Assembly: GCF_014207235.1 (NCBI RefSeq)
Contig: NZ_JACHDA010000008.1
Span: 1 to 64,000 of the forward strand
DNA from: Sphingopyxis sp. JAI128
Lineage (GTDB): Bacteria; Pseudomonadota; Alphaproteobacteria; Sphingomonadales; Sphingomonadaceae
Direction of reading: 5' to 3'
DNA length: 64,000 nt
Below are positions 1-8,986 of this stretch, piece by piece. Positions within the stretch are counted from its first letter, which is position 1, and each line of letters begins with the position of its first letter. A program made the position numbers and the translations under genes. Under the pieces are notes generated by a model. That model was not told where the DNA came from, did not search any database, and saw only the letters and a program-made list of their open reading frames with translations.

Positions 1-92
1 CAGGCGGTGGTGGAGGGGCGGCGACCTCGCGCCATTTGCCCCTCCGTCAGCGCTTCGCGCTGCCACCTCCCCATGGCTTCGCCACAGGGAGG
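1..92. repeat. Partial copy of nested palindromic intergenic element
   Basis: The right half of an element also present complete at 52419-52548. Both share the block CCCCTCCGTCAGCGCTTCGC followed by GCTGCCACCTCCCCATGGC and GCCACAGGGAGG. The left arm lies outside the window. The terminal 27-bp unit (66-92) is itself an imperfect palindrome with CCTCCC and GGGAGG ends. The following bases (GTCCGCAATCGGTCG, about 101-115) also match the outer flank of the 52-kb copy, so the repeat may extend past 92. Confidence 0.75.
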
Positions 93-163
93 ATTGAACG
101 TCCGCAATCGGTCGAAAGCCGCCATTCTTGGCGCAGGCTTGGAAAGACAGGATCGCCGTTAAA

Positions 164-1537
164 TCAAGCGGCCTGTTTCGCGCGATCCGCCATTTCCTGA
201 TTGAGCATTTCGGCCAGCAGGAAGGCGAGTTCCAAGCTCTGCCCTGCGTTGAGGCGCGGGTCGCAATGCGTGTGGTAACGGTCGGCGAGGTCCATCTGCG
301 TGACGTCCATCGCGCCGCCGGTGCATTCGGTGACATTCTGGCCGGTCATCTCGATATGGATGCCGCCGCCATGCGTGCCTTCGGCGCGGTGGACGGCGAA
401 GAAGCCGCGCACTTCGGCGAGGATACGCTCGAACGGGCGCGTCTTGTAACCGTTGGGCGTCTTGATGACATTGCCGTGCATCGGGTCGCACGACCAGACG
501 ACGGGGTGGCCCGATTCCTTCACCGCGCGCACCAGCTTGGGCAAATGCGCCTCGATCTTGTCGTGGCCGTAACGCGTGATCAGCGTCATGCGCCCCGCGA
601 CATGATGGGGGTTGAGCGTGTCGAGCAGGCGCAACAGCACGTCGGGCTCGAGGCTGGGGCCGCATTTCATCCCGACCGGATTGCCGATGCCGCGCAGATA
701 TTCGATATGCGCCGAGCCCTCGAACCGCGTGCGGTCGCCGACCCACAGGAAATGCCCCGACGTGTCGTACCAGCCGCCGGTCAGGCTGTCCTGCCGGGTG
801 AGCGCCTGTTCATAGGGGAGCAGCAGCGCTTCATGACTGGTGTAGAAGCTGGTGCCCTTGATCTGCGGCACCGTCTCGGGCGTCACGCCGCACGCTTCCA
901 TGAAAGCGAGCGCCTCGGAAATCCGTGCCGCGGTTTCCTGATATTTCTTGGCCCACGGGCTGCGGTCCATGAAATCGTGCGTCCAGGCGTTGACCTGGTG
1001 CAGGTTCGCATAACCGCCGCCGGCGAACGCGCGGAGCAGGTTCAGCGTCGCCGCCGACTGGTTATACGCCTTGACCATGCGCGCGGGGTCGGGCTCGCGG
1101 CCCGTTTCCTCGAACGCAATGTCGTTGATGATGTCGCCGCGGTAACTCGGCAGCGATACGCCATCGATATCTTCCATGTCCGCCGAGCGCGGCTTCGCGA
1201 ATTGGCCCGCCATGCGGCCGAGCTTCACCACGGGCATCTTCGACGCGAAGGTCAGCACGACCGCCATCTGGAGGAGGACGCGGAAGGTGTCGCGAATATT
1301 GTTCGGGTGGAATTCGGCAAAGCTCTCGGCGCAGTCGCCGCCCTGGAGCAGGAACGCCTTGCCTTCGGCAACCTTGCCGAGTTCGGCGGTCAGGTCGCGC
1401 GCCTCGCCCGCAAACACCAGCGGCGGATAATTGCTGAGCTCGCGCTCCGCCGCCGCGAGCGCATCGGCGTCGCGATAGGAGGGGAGTTGGCGGGCCTCGT
1501 GCGAGCGCCAGCTATGCGGTTGCCAATTTTTCGTCAT
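164..1537 (-). CDS. aroG: Class II 3-deoxy-D-arabino-heptulosonate 7-phosphate (DAHP) synthase
   Basis: Condenses phosphoenolpyruvate with erythrose 4-phosphate in the first step of the shikimate pathway to chorismate and aromatic amino acids; cytoplasmic. The 457-residue product is the plant/mycobacterial type II length. Family signatures are visible: QGGDCAESF near the N-terminus, [17 protein letters not shown] in the middle and [10 protein letters not shown] before the C-terminal [17 protein letters not shown] stretch. I chose the ATG at 1537, which gives an [10 protein letters not shown] start typical of the family; an upstream in-frame start would add 26 unrelated residues. It stands alone: a 254-bp gap separates it from the divergent CNB gene, and repeat sequence lies downstream. 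aroQ of the same pathway is at 14.1 kb. Confidence 0.95.
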   Translation of the reverse strand: MTKNWQPHSWRSHEARQLPSYRDADALAAAERELSNYPPLVFAGEARDLTAELGKVAEGKAFLLQGGDCAESFAEFHPNNIRDTFRVLLQMAVVLTFASKMPVVKLGRMAGQFAKPRSADMEDIDGVSLPSYRGDIINDIAFEETGREPDPARMVKAYNQSAATLNLLRAFAGGGYANLHQVNAWTHDFMDRSPWAKKYQETAARISEALAFMEACGVTPETVPQIKGTSFYTSHEALLLPYEQALTRQDSLTGGWYDTSGHFLWVGDRTRFEGSAHIEYLRGIGNPVGMKCGPSLEPDVLLRLLDTLNPHHVAGRMTLITRYGHDKIEAHLPKLVRAVKESGHPVVWSCDPMHGNVIKTPNGYKTRPFERILAEVRGFFAVHRAEGTHGGGIHIEMTGQNVTECTGGAMDVTQMDLADRYHTHCDPRLNAGQSLELAFLLAEMLNQEMADRAKQAA

Positions 1538-1791
1538 CTGCCTGTCTTTTCGCGTTCGAATCGAGCGCCACATGGCGCCTATACCGCGCGGAAGCAATGT
1601 TTCCGGCACGATCAAACGAGAAAATTAGCATTATCGTGACCTTTGCGCACCTATGCTTTTCTTGGACCCCAAAAACTGATAGTTTGTTACAAGCTTTTGA
1701 AACGACGGTAGGAGCGCGATCAAGGCATTCGGCTATCGGTAACGTTATACATCCGCGGCCCGATTTGGGCCCCGACGTGAAGCGATTGGCT

Positions 1792-2502
1792 ATGGCGAAT
1801 TTCGATTCCGCATGGTTCGTTTATGGGGTGCTGCTGTTGCTGCTGGCGACGAGTTTCGTCGTGCGCATCGATTATGTCCGCATGGGACTTGCCGCCGCCG
1901 CGCTCGTCGCGCTTCCGCTCGTCCTGTTCCGCGACCCCGATGTCGGCTATGGCCTGCTCGTGCTCGCCATCCTGGTCGTCAACATCGGCATATTGACCCG
2001 GCTGTGGCTGCACGGGACAAATGTCCGCTTTTCGGCGGAGGAAGAGGAATTGCGCCGTCAGCATTTCGGGCGGCTCGGTCCCCTCGCCGCGCGCGGTCTC
2101 ATCGATCAGGGGCACTGGATTTCGGCAAAGCGCGGCGAGGTGCTGATCCGCGAGAATCAGGCAGCGCCCAGCCTTTTCTATCTCGCCGAAGGGCTCGCTT
2201 CGGTCCAGCGCGACGGCGCCGAGATCGCGCGTCTGTCTGACGGCGCGTTGATCGGCGAAGCGACCGTGCTCGGCGGCGCCCATGCGACCGGCACGGTGGT
2301 GCTGGGCAGCAACGCGCGGCTGTGGTTCGTCCCGGCGGCGGCGCTGCGTGCCTATCTCGCCGCCAATCCCGACCTCGCCGGGGCGCTCCACGAAGGCTTT
2401 GCGCGCGCGCTGCGCGGCAAGCTGGCGAGCGCGAACACGCGGATCGCCGAGCGGCCCCTTGTTTCGAAAGCGACGCCCGCATCTGACGCCTCGAATATGT
2501 AA
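1792..2502 (+). CDS. Membrane-anchored cyclic-nucleotide-binding (CNB) domain protein
   Basis: A 236-residue product with two or three hydrophobic segments at the N-terminus (about residues 7-65), then a soluble domain. The C-terminal half reads as a Crp-like cNMP-binding beta-roll: RGEVLIRENQAAPSLFYLAEG, then AEIARLSDGALIGEATVLGG, which matches the phosphate-binding-cassette region of CNB domains. The usual RxA arginine-alanine of the cAMP-binding cassette is not obvious, so ligand binding is uncertain. The layout resembles Popeye-type membrane CNB proteins. ATG 1792 is chosen; a GTG lies 15 bases upstream. It ends 23 bp before the ArsC-like gene and could be co-transcribed with it. Function is not known beyond the domain. 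Confidence 0.75.
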   Translation: MANFDSAWFVYGVLLLLLATSFVVRIDYVRMGLAAAALVALPLVLFRDPDVGYGLLVLAILVVNIGILTRLWLHGTNVRFSAEEEELRRQHFGRLGPLAARGLIDQGHWISAKRGEVLIRENQAAPSLFYLAEGLASVQRDGAEIARLSDGALIGEATVLGGAHATGTVVLGSNARLWFVPAAALRAYLAANPDLAGALHEGFARALRGKLASANTRIAERPLVSKATPASDASNM

Positions 2503-2525
2503 TCGCGTCCTGCTAATCCTCGGGC

Positions 2526-2876
2526 ATGACGCTGATTCTCTATGGCATTCCGAATTGCGACACGGTGAAAAAGGCGCGCCGCTGGCTCGACGAGCGGGAC
2601 GTGGCGTATCGCTTTCATGATTTCCGCAAGGACGGGCTCGACCCCGCGCGGCTTGATGGCTGGATCGATGCGCTGGGCTGGGAAAAGCTGCTCAACAAGG
2701 CGGGCACGACCTTCCGCAAGCTGCCTGACGCGCAGAAGAACGGCCTCGACGCCACTTCGGCCAAGGCGCTGATGCTCGAGCAGCCGGCGATGATCCGGCG
2801 GCCGGTAGTCGAAGCGGCGGACGGGGTCGGCGTCGGGTTTTCGCCCGACGAATGGCAGGCTCGTTTTGCGAAATGA
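2526..2876 (+). CDS. ArsC/Spx-family reductase (YffB-like)
   Basis: A 116-residue thioredoxin-fold protein of the ArsC/Spx/MgsR family. It has the YffB-type start MTLILYGIPNCDTVKKARRW, with a single active-site-like cysteine (NCDTVKKA) and the family's FHDFRKDGL segment. The C-terminal IRRPV carries the conserved RP that follows the variable loop. True arsenate reductases of this fold have HNPxCGTSR, as in the gene at 19083, so arsenate reduction is unlikely here; YffB homologues are thought to be glutathione-dependent thiol reductases, but the substrate is unknown. Its stop overlaps the glpQ start in an ATGA arrangement, implying translational coupling. Confidence 0.85.
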   Translation: MTLILYGIPNCDTVKKARRWLDERDVAYRFHDFRKDGLDPARLDGWIDALGWEKLLNKAGTTFRKLPDAQKNGLDATSAKALMLEQPAMIRRPVVEAADGVGVGFSPDEWQARFAK

Positions 2877-3949
2877 TGCGGCGTTTCGCGGCGCTGCTCG
2901 CCCTGATGCTTACCGCCGGCTGCGCGGCTGAGCCCGTGACCGCGCAGGCAACCCTCGACGGCCAGCCGCCAATCGTCATCGCGCATCGCGGGGCGTCGGG
3001 CGAGCGGCCCGAACATACCATCGCCGCATACAAGCTCGCGATCGAACTGGGCGCCGATTATATCGAGCCCGACCTTGTCCTGACCAAGGACGGCACCCTC
3101 GTCGCACGGCACGAGAATGAGATTTCCGAAACCACCGATGTTGCGAACCGCCCGGAATTTGCCGATCGCAAGACGAGCAAGACCATCGACGGGCAAAAGG
3201 TCACCGGCTGGTTTACCGAGGATTTCACGCTGGCCGAGCTCAAGACGCTGCGCGCGCGCGAGCGATTGCCGAAACTGCGCAGCACCGATTACGACGGGCA
3301 ATATGAAATCCCGACCTTCGAGGAAATCCTGACCTTCCTTGCCGAAGCCAACAAGGGGCGCGAGCGGCCCGTCGGCGTCTATCCCGAAACCAAGCATCCC
3401 GCCTATTTCGCGTCGATCGGCTTGCCGCACGAGGGGCCGCTGCTCGCGATGCTCGATCGCTTCGGTTACCGCGGACGTGCGGCGCCGGTGTTCATCCAGA
3501 GTTTCGAAGTCGGCAATTTGAAGGCGCTGCGCGCGAAGAGCGACCTGCCGCTGATCCAGCTGATGGATGGCGAAGGCGGTCCGGCCGACACGCCGGGCAC
3601 CAGCTATGCCGCGATGGCGGCGCCTGCGGGCCTCACCGCAATCGCCGCCTATGCCGACGGCATCGGGCCGTATAAGGAAATGGTCATTCCGCGCGGCGCG
3701 CTGGGCCGGCTCGGCGATCCGACGAACCTTGTGCGCGATGCGCATGCCGCGGGGCTCAAGGTCCATCCCTGGACCTTTCGCCGTGAAAATTACTTCCTGC
3801 CGCTCGGCGACAAGGGCGGGATCAATCCCGCCGGCCACGGCGATCTGGCGGCGGAAATCGACGCCTATCTGAAAACCGGCATCGACGGGCTGTTCAGCGA
3901 CAACCCGCGCGAAGCGGTCGCGGCAGCCAAGACGCGCGCCGGAGGCTGA
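2873..3949 (+). CDS. glpQ: Periplasmic glycerophosphodiester phosphodiesterase (lipoprotein)
   Basis: Hydrolyses glycerophosphodiesters to glycerol 3-phosphate and an alcohol in phospholipid turnover. The 358-residue product begins with a lipoprotein signal, MMRRFAALLALMLTAGC, whose lipobox LTAGC predicts lipidation of the cysteine and a periplasmic location. The GDPD catalytic core is clear: HRGASGERPEHT (general acid/base His), EPDLVLTKDG (metal-binding Glu/Asp) and a second His in ARHENE. The C-terminal KVHPWTFRREN and DGLFSDNP motifs complete the TIM barrel. The start at 2873 overlaps the upstream stop by ATGA; an ATG three bases later is equally possible. Confidence 0.92.
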   Translation: MMRRFAALLALMLTAGCAAEPVTAQATLDGQPPIVIAHRGASGERPEHTIAAYKLAIELGADYIEPDLVLTKDGTLVARHENEISETTDVANRPEFADRKTSKTIDGQKVTGWFTEDFTLAELKTLRARERLPKLRSTDYDGQYEIPTFEEILTFLAEANKGRERPVGVYPETKHPAYFASIGLPHEGPLLAMLDRFGYRGRAAPVFIQSFEVGNLKALRAKSDLPLIQLMDGEGGPADTPGTSYAAMAAPAGLTAIAAYADGIGPYKEMVIPRGALGRLGDPTNLVRDAHAAGLKVHPWTFRRENYFLPLGDKGGINPAGHGDLAAEIDAYLKTGIDGLFSDNPREAVAAAKTRAGG

Positions 3950-4029
3950 TCGGCCCGCATCGGAAGCAGTGGCCGCGCGGGGTCCTGAAACCACCGACAG
4001 CCGCTAACCTCCTCTCCCAGCCCAAAACC

Positions 4030-4590
4030 TCAGCGCAATGTCATCGTGTCGCCTTCGACATTGACCGCATCGAGCTTCGCCAGGAAGCTCTGGCCGAGCA
4101 GCGATACGCCCATGTCGGCATCGACAACGGCCGCCCGCACTTGCCGTACTTCGAGCCCGTCGACCTCGACGCTGTCGAGCATGACCGTGCGCATCGGCAC
4201 GTCGCCGCCCGCAGTGCGCGCCATGCCGCTGACCGGCAGGTCGTCGACATCGATCCCGATCGCTTCGGCATCGCGGCGCGTCAGCGCGACGATCGACGCG
4301 CCACTGTCTACCATCATGCGGACGTTGGTCCCATCGATCTCGGCGTCGGCGTAAAAATGCGAGTCGCCGGACCGGCCAAGCCGCACTTCCCCACCCGACG
4401 ATCGGGACGCCGGCGACGGTTCGGACGACCATCCGCCGCGCCGGTCGCGCTGCGTCGTCCAGTTGCCGTGGGCGTCATCCGCGCTTTCGGCCGACGCGCG
4501 CGCATCGCTGGCCGACCGACCGGCGATCCCCGCCATACCGATCGACGCCACCGCGATCACCGCGGCCAAGCCAAGAAAACGCCCCATCAT
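4030..4590 (-). CDS. Retropepsin-like clan AA aspartic protease (TIGR02281 type), membrane-anchored
   Basis: A 186-residue protein with an N-terminal hydrophobic segment (about residues 3-25) that would anchor it with the protease domain in the periplasm. After a Ser/Arg-rich linker the domain contains the single active-site triad DSGAS (in MMVDSGASIVALT) and the second conserved block SLLGQSFLAKL. This is the bacterial single-lobe retropepsin-like family, which must dimerise to form a two-Asp active site. Substrates are unknown for the family. ATG 4590 or 4587 are both possible starts. It lies 35 bp downstream of another exported protein gene on the same strand. Confidence 0.85.
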   Translation of the reverse strand: MMGRFLGLAAVIAVASIGMAGIAGRSASDARASAESADDAHGNWTTQRDRRGGWSSEPSPASRSSGGEVRLGRSGDSHFYADAEIDGTNVRMMVDSGASIVALTRRDAEAIGIDVDDLPVSGMARTAGGDVPMRTVMLDSVEVDGLEVRQVRAAVVDADMGVSLLGQSFLAKLDAVNVEGDTMTLR

Positions 4591-4625
4591 GTGGCGCCTT
4601 TTCGCAAACACAGGTTGGATATTGG

Positions 4626-5246
4626 TTAAGCGGGGGCCTGTTCGATGAAAGCCCGCCAGACCGGCATCGCCCCGCGGATCGAATAAACGATCCGCGCGCA
4701 GGCATAGGAACGTCCATGACGGTTGTCGGCATCTGTCGCGGTCGCGGGCCAGGGCCCCGCGCCGTCATCACCCGCGGACCAGCAGACGATCGCCTCGGCC
4801 TCCTTTCCCGCTTCGATCGCGGCGCGCTCATCGGCGCCCAGCGAAGCGGGCGCGCGCCAGCCCAGGATCGCGCGGTGCGTGACGCGGTCTGAGAAAAGCG
4901 CGTGCCCGAAAGGACCGTGACGATCGCCGAGAAGATTTTCGACGCACGCACGGTCGGCGGCCGAAAGCCATTGCCCGCCGAGCAAGGGTGCCCACGCCGC
5001 CTCATCGCGCGAACGGAGCGCCGCGGCCAATTCGTCGGCCGCCGCCGCAAAGCGCGGCGTCCACACCGAATCCGCTGCGAGCGGAACAAGTTGTGCGCGT
5101 GGCGCCGCCGCCTCGGGCTCGGTCGGCAACAGCGACGCCGGCGCCGCGACTGCGGCAATCGGGGATGCGAGAATGGCGACGAGCGCCAACGAAATCGGCA
5201 TAGCGCGCATGCTGCGGATTCTAGCAGCAAAGGCTGCATCTGTCAT
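4626..5246 (-). CDS. Hypothetical exported protein
   Basis: I do not recognise this 206-residue protein. It has a basic N-terminus and a hydrophobic stretch (MPISLALVAILASPIAAVAA) that looks like a Sec signal peptide with cleavage after an AVAA site. The mature part is acidic and Trp-rich, with two cysteines (DRACVENLLGD and IVCWSAGD) plus one in RSYACARIVY. ATG 5246 overlaps the ygfZ stop (ATGA), which favours coupling; a start at 5210 would give a shorter, more usual signal peptide. It sits between ygfZ and the aspartic protease, suggesting one minus-strand operon. Confidence 0.65.
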   Translation of the reverse strand: MTDAAFAARIRSMRAMPISLALVAILASPIAAVAAPASLLPTEPEAAAPRAQLVPLAADSVWTPRFAAAADELAAALRSRDEAAWAPLLGGQWLSAADRACVENLLGDRHGPFGHALFSDRVTHRAILGWRAPASLGADERAAIEAGKEAEAIVCWSAGDDGAGPWPATATDADNRHGRSYACARIVYSIRGAMPVWRAFIEQAPA

Positions 5247-5968
5247 GAGCCGCCGGCGAGCCCCTCGCGCATCCATGCCGGGGCGGTGGCGGGGTCGATC
5301 GCCTCGGTCCACCGATGCTCGACCGACCAGCCAAGCTCGGGATAGGCAATGACCTGCCTTTTCTCGTCGGCCTCGGCGACCGGGACGACAACGATCCGGC
5401 GGTTCACCTTCTGCCGCCAGTTCATCCGCGCGGTATTTTCCTGCCCCACATAACAACCCTTGGTAAAGCTGACTCCGTTCAGTTCGGCCGCATTGCATTC
5501 GAGCCACAACGTCGTCCCGTCGCCGAGCTCGGCGCGGCCTTCGGCTACACCCAGCGCGAGCCGGTGCGCGCGCCAGGCGGCGTCGGCCCCCTCGCCTTCG
5601 CCGGCGGGCGCAAGCCAGCGCTGGCCGAGGTCGGGCAGCCGCGGATCGACGACACCCAGATCGCCGCCGGGCGCCCAATGCACCGCCAGCTCGGGCTCCA
5701 ATGCGATCGTGATCGCGCGGCGCAGGCGATAGAGGGTCAGGCGTTTCGCCAGCGCCTCCGCCGCATCGCGCTCGCAATCGATCAGCACATCCTGCTCGTC
5801 GGCCCAGATCAGGAAATCGAACAGCGCCTTGCCCTGCGCAGTGAGCAGCGCCGCCCACACCGGCAAATTGCCCGACGTGTCGTTGGTGACGAGACCTTGC
5901 AGGAAACCGCGAACATCCTCCCCCGACAGACGGATGAGGGCGCGGTCGTGGAGGGTGGTATTGGACAT
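5243..5968 (-). CDS. ygfZ: YgfZ/GcvT-family folate-binding protein, iron-sulfur cluster maintenance
   Basis: A 241-residue member of the YgfZ branch of the GcvT fold. YgfZ/Iba57 proteins use tetrahydrofolate and support assembly or repair of certain [4Fe-4S] enzymes such as MiaB-type radical SAM proteins. The diagnostic motif KGCYVGQE, with its functional cysteine, is present near residue 168. The N-terminal RALIRLSGEDVRGFLQGLVT block is also typical. It lacks the glycine-cleavage context expected of gcvT. It is divergent from pyrC across 58 bp and couples to a downstream exported protein. Confidence 0.92.
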   Translation of the reverse strand: MSNTTLHDRALIRLSGEDVRGFLQGLVTNDTSGNLPVWAALLTAQGKALFDFLIWADEQDVLIDCERDAAEALAKRLTLYRLRRAITIALEPELAVHWAPGGDLGVVDPRLPDLGQRWLAPAGEGEGADAAWRAHRLALGVAEGRAELGDGTTLWLECNAAELNGVSFTKGCYVGQENTARMNWRQKVNRRIVVVPVAEADEKRQVIAYPELGWSVEHRWTEAIDPATAPAWMREGLAGGS

Positions 5969-6026
5969 GACGATAATTTAGGGACGCCTCAGCCAAAGCC
6001 AAGCCCACTATCAACGAGTCTTTCCG

Positions 6027-7049
6027 ATGACCGACCGCCTGACGATCCGCCGCCCCGACGACTGGCATGTTCACCTGCGCGACGGCGCGATGCTCGACCA
6101 TGTCGCGCAATATACCGCGCGCCAGTTCGCGCGCGCGATCGTCATGCCCAACCTGTCGCCGCCGGTGACGACCGCCGAGGAGGGCCGCGCCTACCGCAAC
6201 CGCATCAACGCCGCGGTGCCCGCCGGGCTAGACTTCACCCCGCTGATCGTCGCCTATCTCACCGATCACAGCGACCCCGACGAGATGGCGCGCGGCCATG
6301 AAGACGGCGTCTTCACCGCCGCCAAACTCTACCCCGCGCACGCGACCACCGGCAGCGCGCACGGCGTCACCGACGTCGCAAACATCATGGGCGTACTCGA
6401 ACGGATGCAGGAGATCGGCATGCCGCTTCTCATCCACGGCGAGGTCACCGACCATGACGTCGATATCTTCGACCGCGAGGCGGTATTCATCGAACGCACG
6501 CTGGAACCGCTCGTCCGCGCGCTTCCCGCGCTCAAGATCGTCTTCGAACATATCACCACCGCCGAGGCTGCGCAGTTCGTCGCCGATGCGCCCGCGACCG
6601 TGGCAGCGACGATCACCCCGCAGCATCTCCACATCAACCGCAACGCGATGCTCGTCGGCGGCATCCGCCCGCACGCTTATTGCCTGCCCGTCGCCAAGCG
6701 CGAGCATCACCGGCTTGCAGTTCGCGCCGCCGCGACCTCGGGCTCGCCCAAATTTTTCCTCGGCACCGACAGCGCGCCGCATGCGGCGCACACGAAAGAG
6801 GCGCCCTGCGGCTGCGCGGGCATATTCAACGCCCCCTATGCGCTCGAAAGCTATATCAAGGCGTTCGACGAGGATGATGCGCTGGCCCATTTCGAGGGCT
6901 TTGCCAGCGAACATGGCCCGCGCTTCTACGGCCTGCCGCTCAATGAGGGCACGGTGACATTGGAACGCGGCGAGTCGCTCGTCCCCGACCGCATCGGCGA
7001 GGTCGTCCCCTTCCACGCGGGCGAAACGCTGGGCTGGCGGCTGGTCTGA
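6027..7049 (+). CDS. pyrC: Dihydroorotase (class II)
   Basis: Interconverts N-carbamoyl-L-aspartate and dihydroorotate in de novo pyrimidine synthesis. The 340-residue length and N-terminal zinc motif [10 protein letters not shown] match the E. coli PyrC type. [13 protein letters not shown] supplies the carboxylated lysine that bridges the two zinc ions; LLIHGEV and FEHITT supply further His ligands. [10 protein letters not shown] carries the catalytic aspartate. It is a lone plus-strand gene between divergent ygfZ and convergent rarD, followed immediately by a palindromic repeat that may act as its transcript end. Confidence 0.96.
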   Translation: MTDRLTIRRPDDWHVHLRDGAMLDHVAQYTARQFARAIVMPNLSPPVTTAEEGRAYRNRINAAVPAGLDFTPLIVAYLTDHSDPDEMARGHEDGVFTAAKLYPAHATTGSAHGVTDVANIMGVLERMQEIGMPLLIHGEVTDHDVDIFDREAVFIERTLEPLVRALPALKIVFEHITTAEAAQFVADAPATVAATITPQHLHINRNAMLVGGIRPHAYCLPVAKREHHRLAVRAAATSGSPKFFLGTDSAPHAAHTKEAPCGCAGIFNAPYALESYIKAFDEDDALAHFEGFASEHGPRFYGLPLNEGTVTLERGESLVPDRIGEVVPFHAGETLGWRLV

Positions 7050-7053
7050 AAAT

Positions 7054-7080
7054 CTTCCCTGTGGCGCAGCCATGGGGAGG
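7054..7080. repeat. 27-bp palindromic repeat between pyrC and rarD
   Basis: A single unit of the CCTCCC/GGGAGG palindrome family (here CTTCCCTGTGGC, CAG, CCATGGGGAGG), lying exactly in the gap between two convergent genes. It could form a stem-loop in either transcript. No T-run follows, so a role in termination or RNA stability is only inferred. Confidence 0.7.
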
Positions 7081-7086
7081 ATATCA

Positions 7087-8004
7087 TCAAGCCACCTCGA
7101 TCATCCGCTCGGCGCGCATCTTGCGCAGCATGTCGAAACTGAACACCGCGATGCTTGCCCAGATCAGTACGAAGCAGGCGAACTGCGCGGGCTTCAGCGG
7201 CTCGTGGAAGACGAACAGGCTCAGGACGAACTGCAGCGTCGGCGCGAGGAACTGGACGAAGCCGAGCGCGGCATAGCTCATTCGCCGCGCCGCGGTGGCA
7301 AAGAGCAGCAGCGGCACCGCGGTCACGACACCCCCCGCCATCAACAGCAGGCTGATCGATCCGTCCGCTCCGAAACCTCGCCCGTCGCCCGCCCACAAAT
7401 ACCAGGCGGACACGGCAAGCGACGGCAACAGCAGCACGGTCGTCTCGACCGAAAGCCCGGGCAACGCCCCGACGGGAACGACCTTGCGGATCAGGCCATA
7501 GATGCCGAACGAAAAGGCGAGCGTCAGGCTGATCCACAAGGTATCGAGCGCACCCGCGAGCAAGATGGCGACCCCGACCCCGGCGATCGCCACCGCCAGC
7601 AGTTGTAACTTCGACAGCCGCTCGCCAAGGAAGATCATGCCGAGCATGACATTGACCAGCGGGTTGAGATAATAGCCGAGGCTCGCCGCGAGCACATGGT
7701 CGGTGAAGATCGAATAGATATAGACGAGCCAGTTGACCGCGATCAGCAACGAACTCGCGAGCAGCAGCCGCAGCGTCCGCCAGTCCCTCAGCGCCGCCAG
7801 ATATTCGCCGATCTGCCGCCGAAAGAGCATGATGACGAAACAGAGCGGCAGCGACCAGATGATCCGCTGTGCCAGCACCTCGACCGGCGGCACGCTGCTC
7901 AGCAATTTGAAGAACAGCGGGACGAAGCCCCAGATGCCATAGGCGGCGAGCGCAAAGGGCAATCCGCCCTGATTGCTCCCCGCGGGGGCCGGTGTCTGTG
8001 CCAT
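7087..8004 (-). CDS. rarD: RarD, EamA-family inner-membrane transporter
   Basis: A 305-residue integral membrane protein with about ten hydrophobic segments in two EamA repeats. RarD-specific features include the start LPFALAAYGIWGFVPLFFKL, the AQRIIWSLP block and SLGYYLNPLVNVMLG. RarD proteins are named from a chloramphenicol-sensitive phenotype, but their substrate is not established. The coding end is only 6 bp from the palindromic repeat separating it from pyrC. There is no apparent operon; the next minus-strand gene upstream starts 24 bp beyond its start codon region. Confidence 0.93.
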   Translation of the reverse strand: MAQTPAPAGSNQGGLPFALAAYGIWGFVPLFFKLLSSVPPVEVLAQRIIWSLPLCFVIMLFRRQIGEYLAALRDWRTLRLLLASSLLIAVNWLVYIYSIFTDHVLAASLGYYLNPLVNVMLGMIFLGERLSKLQLLAVAIAGVGVAILLAGALDTLWISLTLAFSFGIYGLIRKVVPVGALPGLSVETTVLLLPSLAVSAWYLWAGDGRGFGADGSISLLLMAGGVVTAVPLLLFATAARRMSYAALGFVQFLAPTLQFVLSLFVFHEPLKPAQFACFVLIWASIAVFSFDMLRKMRAERMIEVA

Positions 8005-8027
8005 CGCGCTCTGGGCCGTCTAGGGGA

Positions 8028-8249
8028 TCAGATGATGCCGCCGCCGAGCATCAGGCGAATGACGCCGATCACGATGACGACGATATTGAGGTTCCGCCCG
8101 CTCGTCTTGTCCGACATCGCACCGAGTGCGAGCCCGATGACGGCAAAGGGGATGATCACCCAGTTCGCCCAGCCGAGCAGCGGAATGAACGCAAAAACAG
8201 CCAGAACCAAGGCGATGGCGCCGATGATGAGCGATCCGATATTGAGCAT
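8028..8249 (-). CDS. Small hypothetical membrane protein
   Basis: A 73-residue, strongly hydrophobic product with two probable membrane helices (about residues 5-28 and 52-72) linked by a short polar loop ending SDKTSGRNLN. I know no function for it. The middle segment WVIIPFAVIGLALGAMSDKT resembles small DUF4190-like membrane proteins, but the match is weak. It is immediately upstream of rarD on the same strand (23 bp), so the two may be co-transcribed. Confidence 0.6.
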   Translation of the reverse strand: MLNIGSLIIGAIALVLAVFAFIPLLGWANWVIIPFAVIGLALGAMSDKTSGRNLNIVVIVIGVIRLMLGGGII

Positions 8250-8427
8250 GGACGCGGTTCTCGCACGCCCTCCGCGATGCGGCAAGACCCTTTCGGTTCG
8301 TCGATGGATGCGCTCGCTTCGTCTCGTTGCCTTGCGTTCATGCAACGCGATCGGGAGCAGGCTCGTTTTCTCCTCGAAGCGCCTGAACCTTCCGGGGACG
8401 GAGCGCGGAACCAGGAAAGGATTTATC

Positions 8428-8826
8428 ATGCGTATCATCACCAAAGGCCTGATCGGCGCGTTCGCCGCCGCCAGCGTCCTCGGCACCACGCCGCTGCACG
8501 CGGGCGTGACGACCCCCGCCAAGGCGCCGGGCTATCACGAATTCGAACAGTCGTCGGACTTCTACCGCAAGCGCAAGGATCGCCGCTATTATGCGCGTGA
8601 CGAGCGCATCAATCGCAACACGCGCATCTGGCGCGACAATGACGGCCGTTATCGCTGCAAGAAGGACAATGGCACGACCGGCCTTCTGATCGGCGGGGCT
8701 GTCGGCGGTCTCGCCGGCCACGAAATCGCCGGGAGTGGCGACAAGCTGCTCGGCACGGTGCTCGGCGCCGCAGGTGGCGCGCTGCTCGGCCGCGAAATCG
8801 ATCGCGACAAATATCGCTGCCGTTAA
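8428..8826 (+). CDS. Glycine-zipper 2TM (17-kDa antigen-like) surface protein
   Basis: A 132-residue exported protein. The N-terminal MRIITKGLIGAFAAASVLG stretch looks like a signal peptide ending near LHAG. A basic, Tyr/Arg-rich middle (YRKRKDRRYYARDER) is followed by the glycine-zipper domain GLLIGGAVGGLAGHEIAG...GAAGGALLGREID, as in Rickettsia 17-kDa antigens and many outer-membrane-associated small proteins. It has no lipobox cysteine. A good ribosome binding site (AGGAAAGG) sits 5-8 bases before ATG 8428. A strong stem-loop follows at 8886. Confidence 0.82.
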   Translation: MRIITKGLIGAFAAASVLGTTPLHAGVTTPAKAPGYHEFEQSSDFYRKRKDRRYYARDERINRNTRIWRDNDGRYRCKKDNGTTGLLIGGAVGGLAGHEIAGSGDKLLGTVLGAAGGALLGREIDRDKYRCR

Positions 8827-8885
8827 AGAGACAGAAACCGTCTCGAGTGCGGGTTGAGACCCCTCCACCCGTACGCGCTGATGGA

Positions 8886-8915
8886 GAGGGCACCGGTTTC
8901 AACGCCGGTGCCCTC
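8886..8915 (+). terminator. Perfect 11-bp stem-loop after the glycine-zipper gene
   Basis: GAGGGCACCGG and CCGGTGCCCTC pair perfectly around an 8-base loop, 60 bp past the stop codon of the glycine-zipper gene. No uridine run follows, so it may end or stabilise the mRNA without being a classical intrinsic terminator. Confidence 0.4.
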
Positions 8916-8986
8916 AAGCGTGCGCCCTTGCCCTGACCACCCTCTTGCCGCAAAAGCGTGGGCCGATTGCTGCGAGAGAGAGACAA

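Noticed and set aside
128-1639. Long open frame antisense to the DAHP synthase gene
   Set aside because: It mirrors the codons of aroG on the opposite strand in GC-rich DNA and shows no family resemblance; the class II DAHP synthase motifs are on the minus strand.
2526-2876. Arsenate reductase
   Set aside because: The active-site motif is PNCDTVKKA instead of HNPxCGTSR, which fits YffB-type proteins. The genuine ArsC is at 19083.
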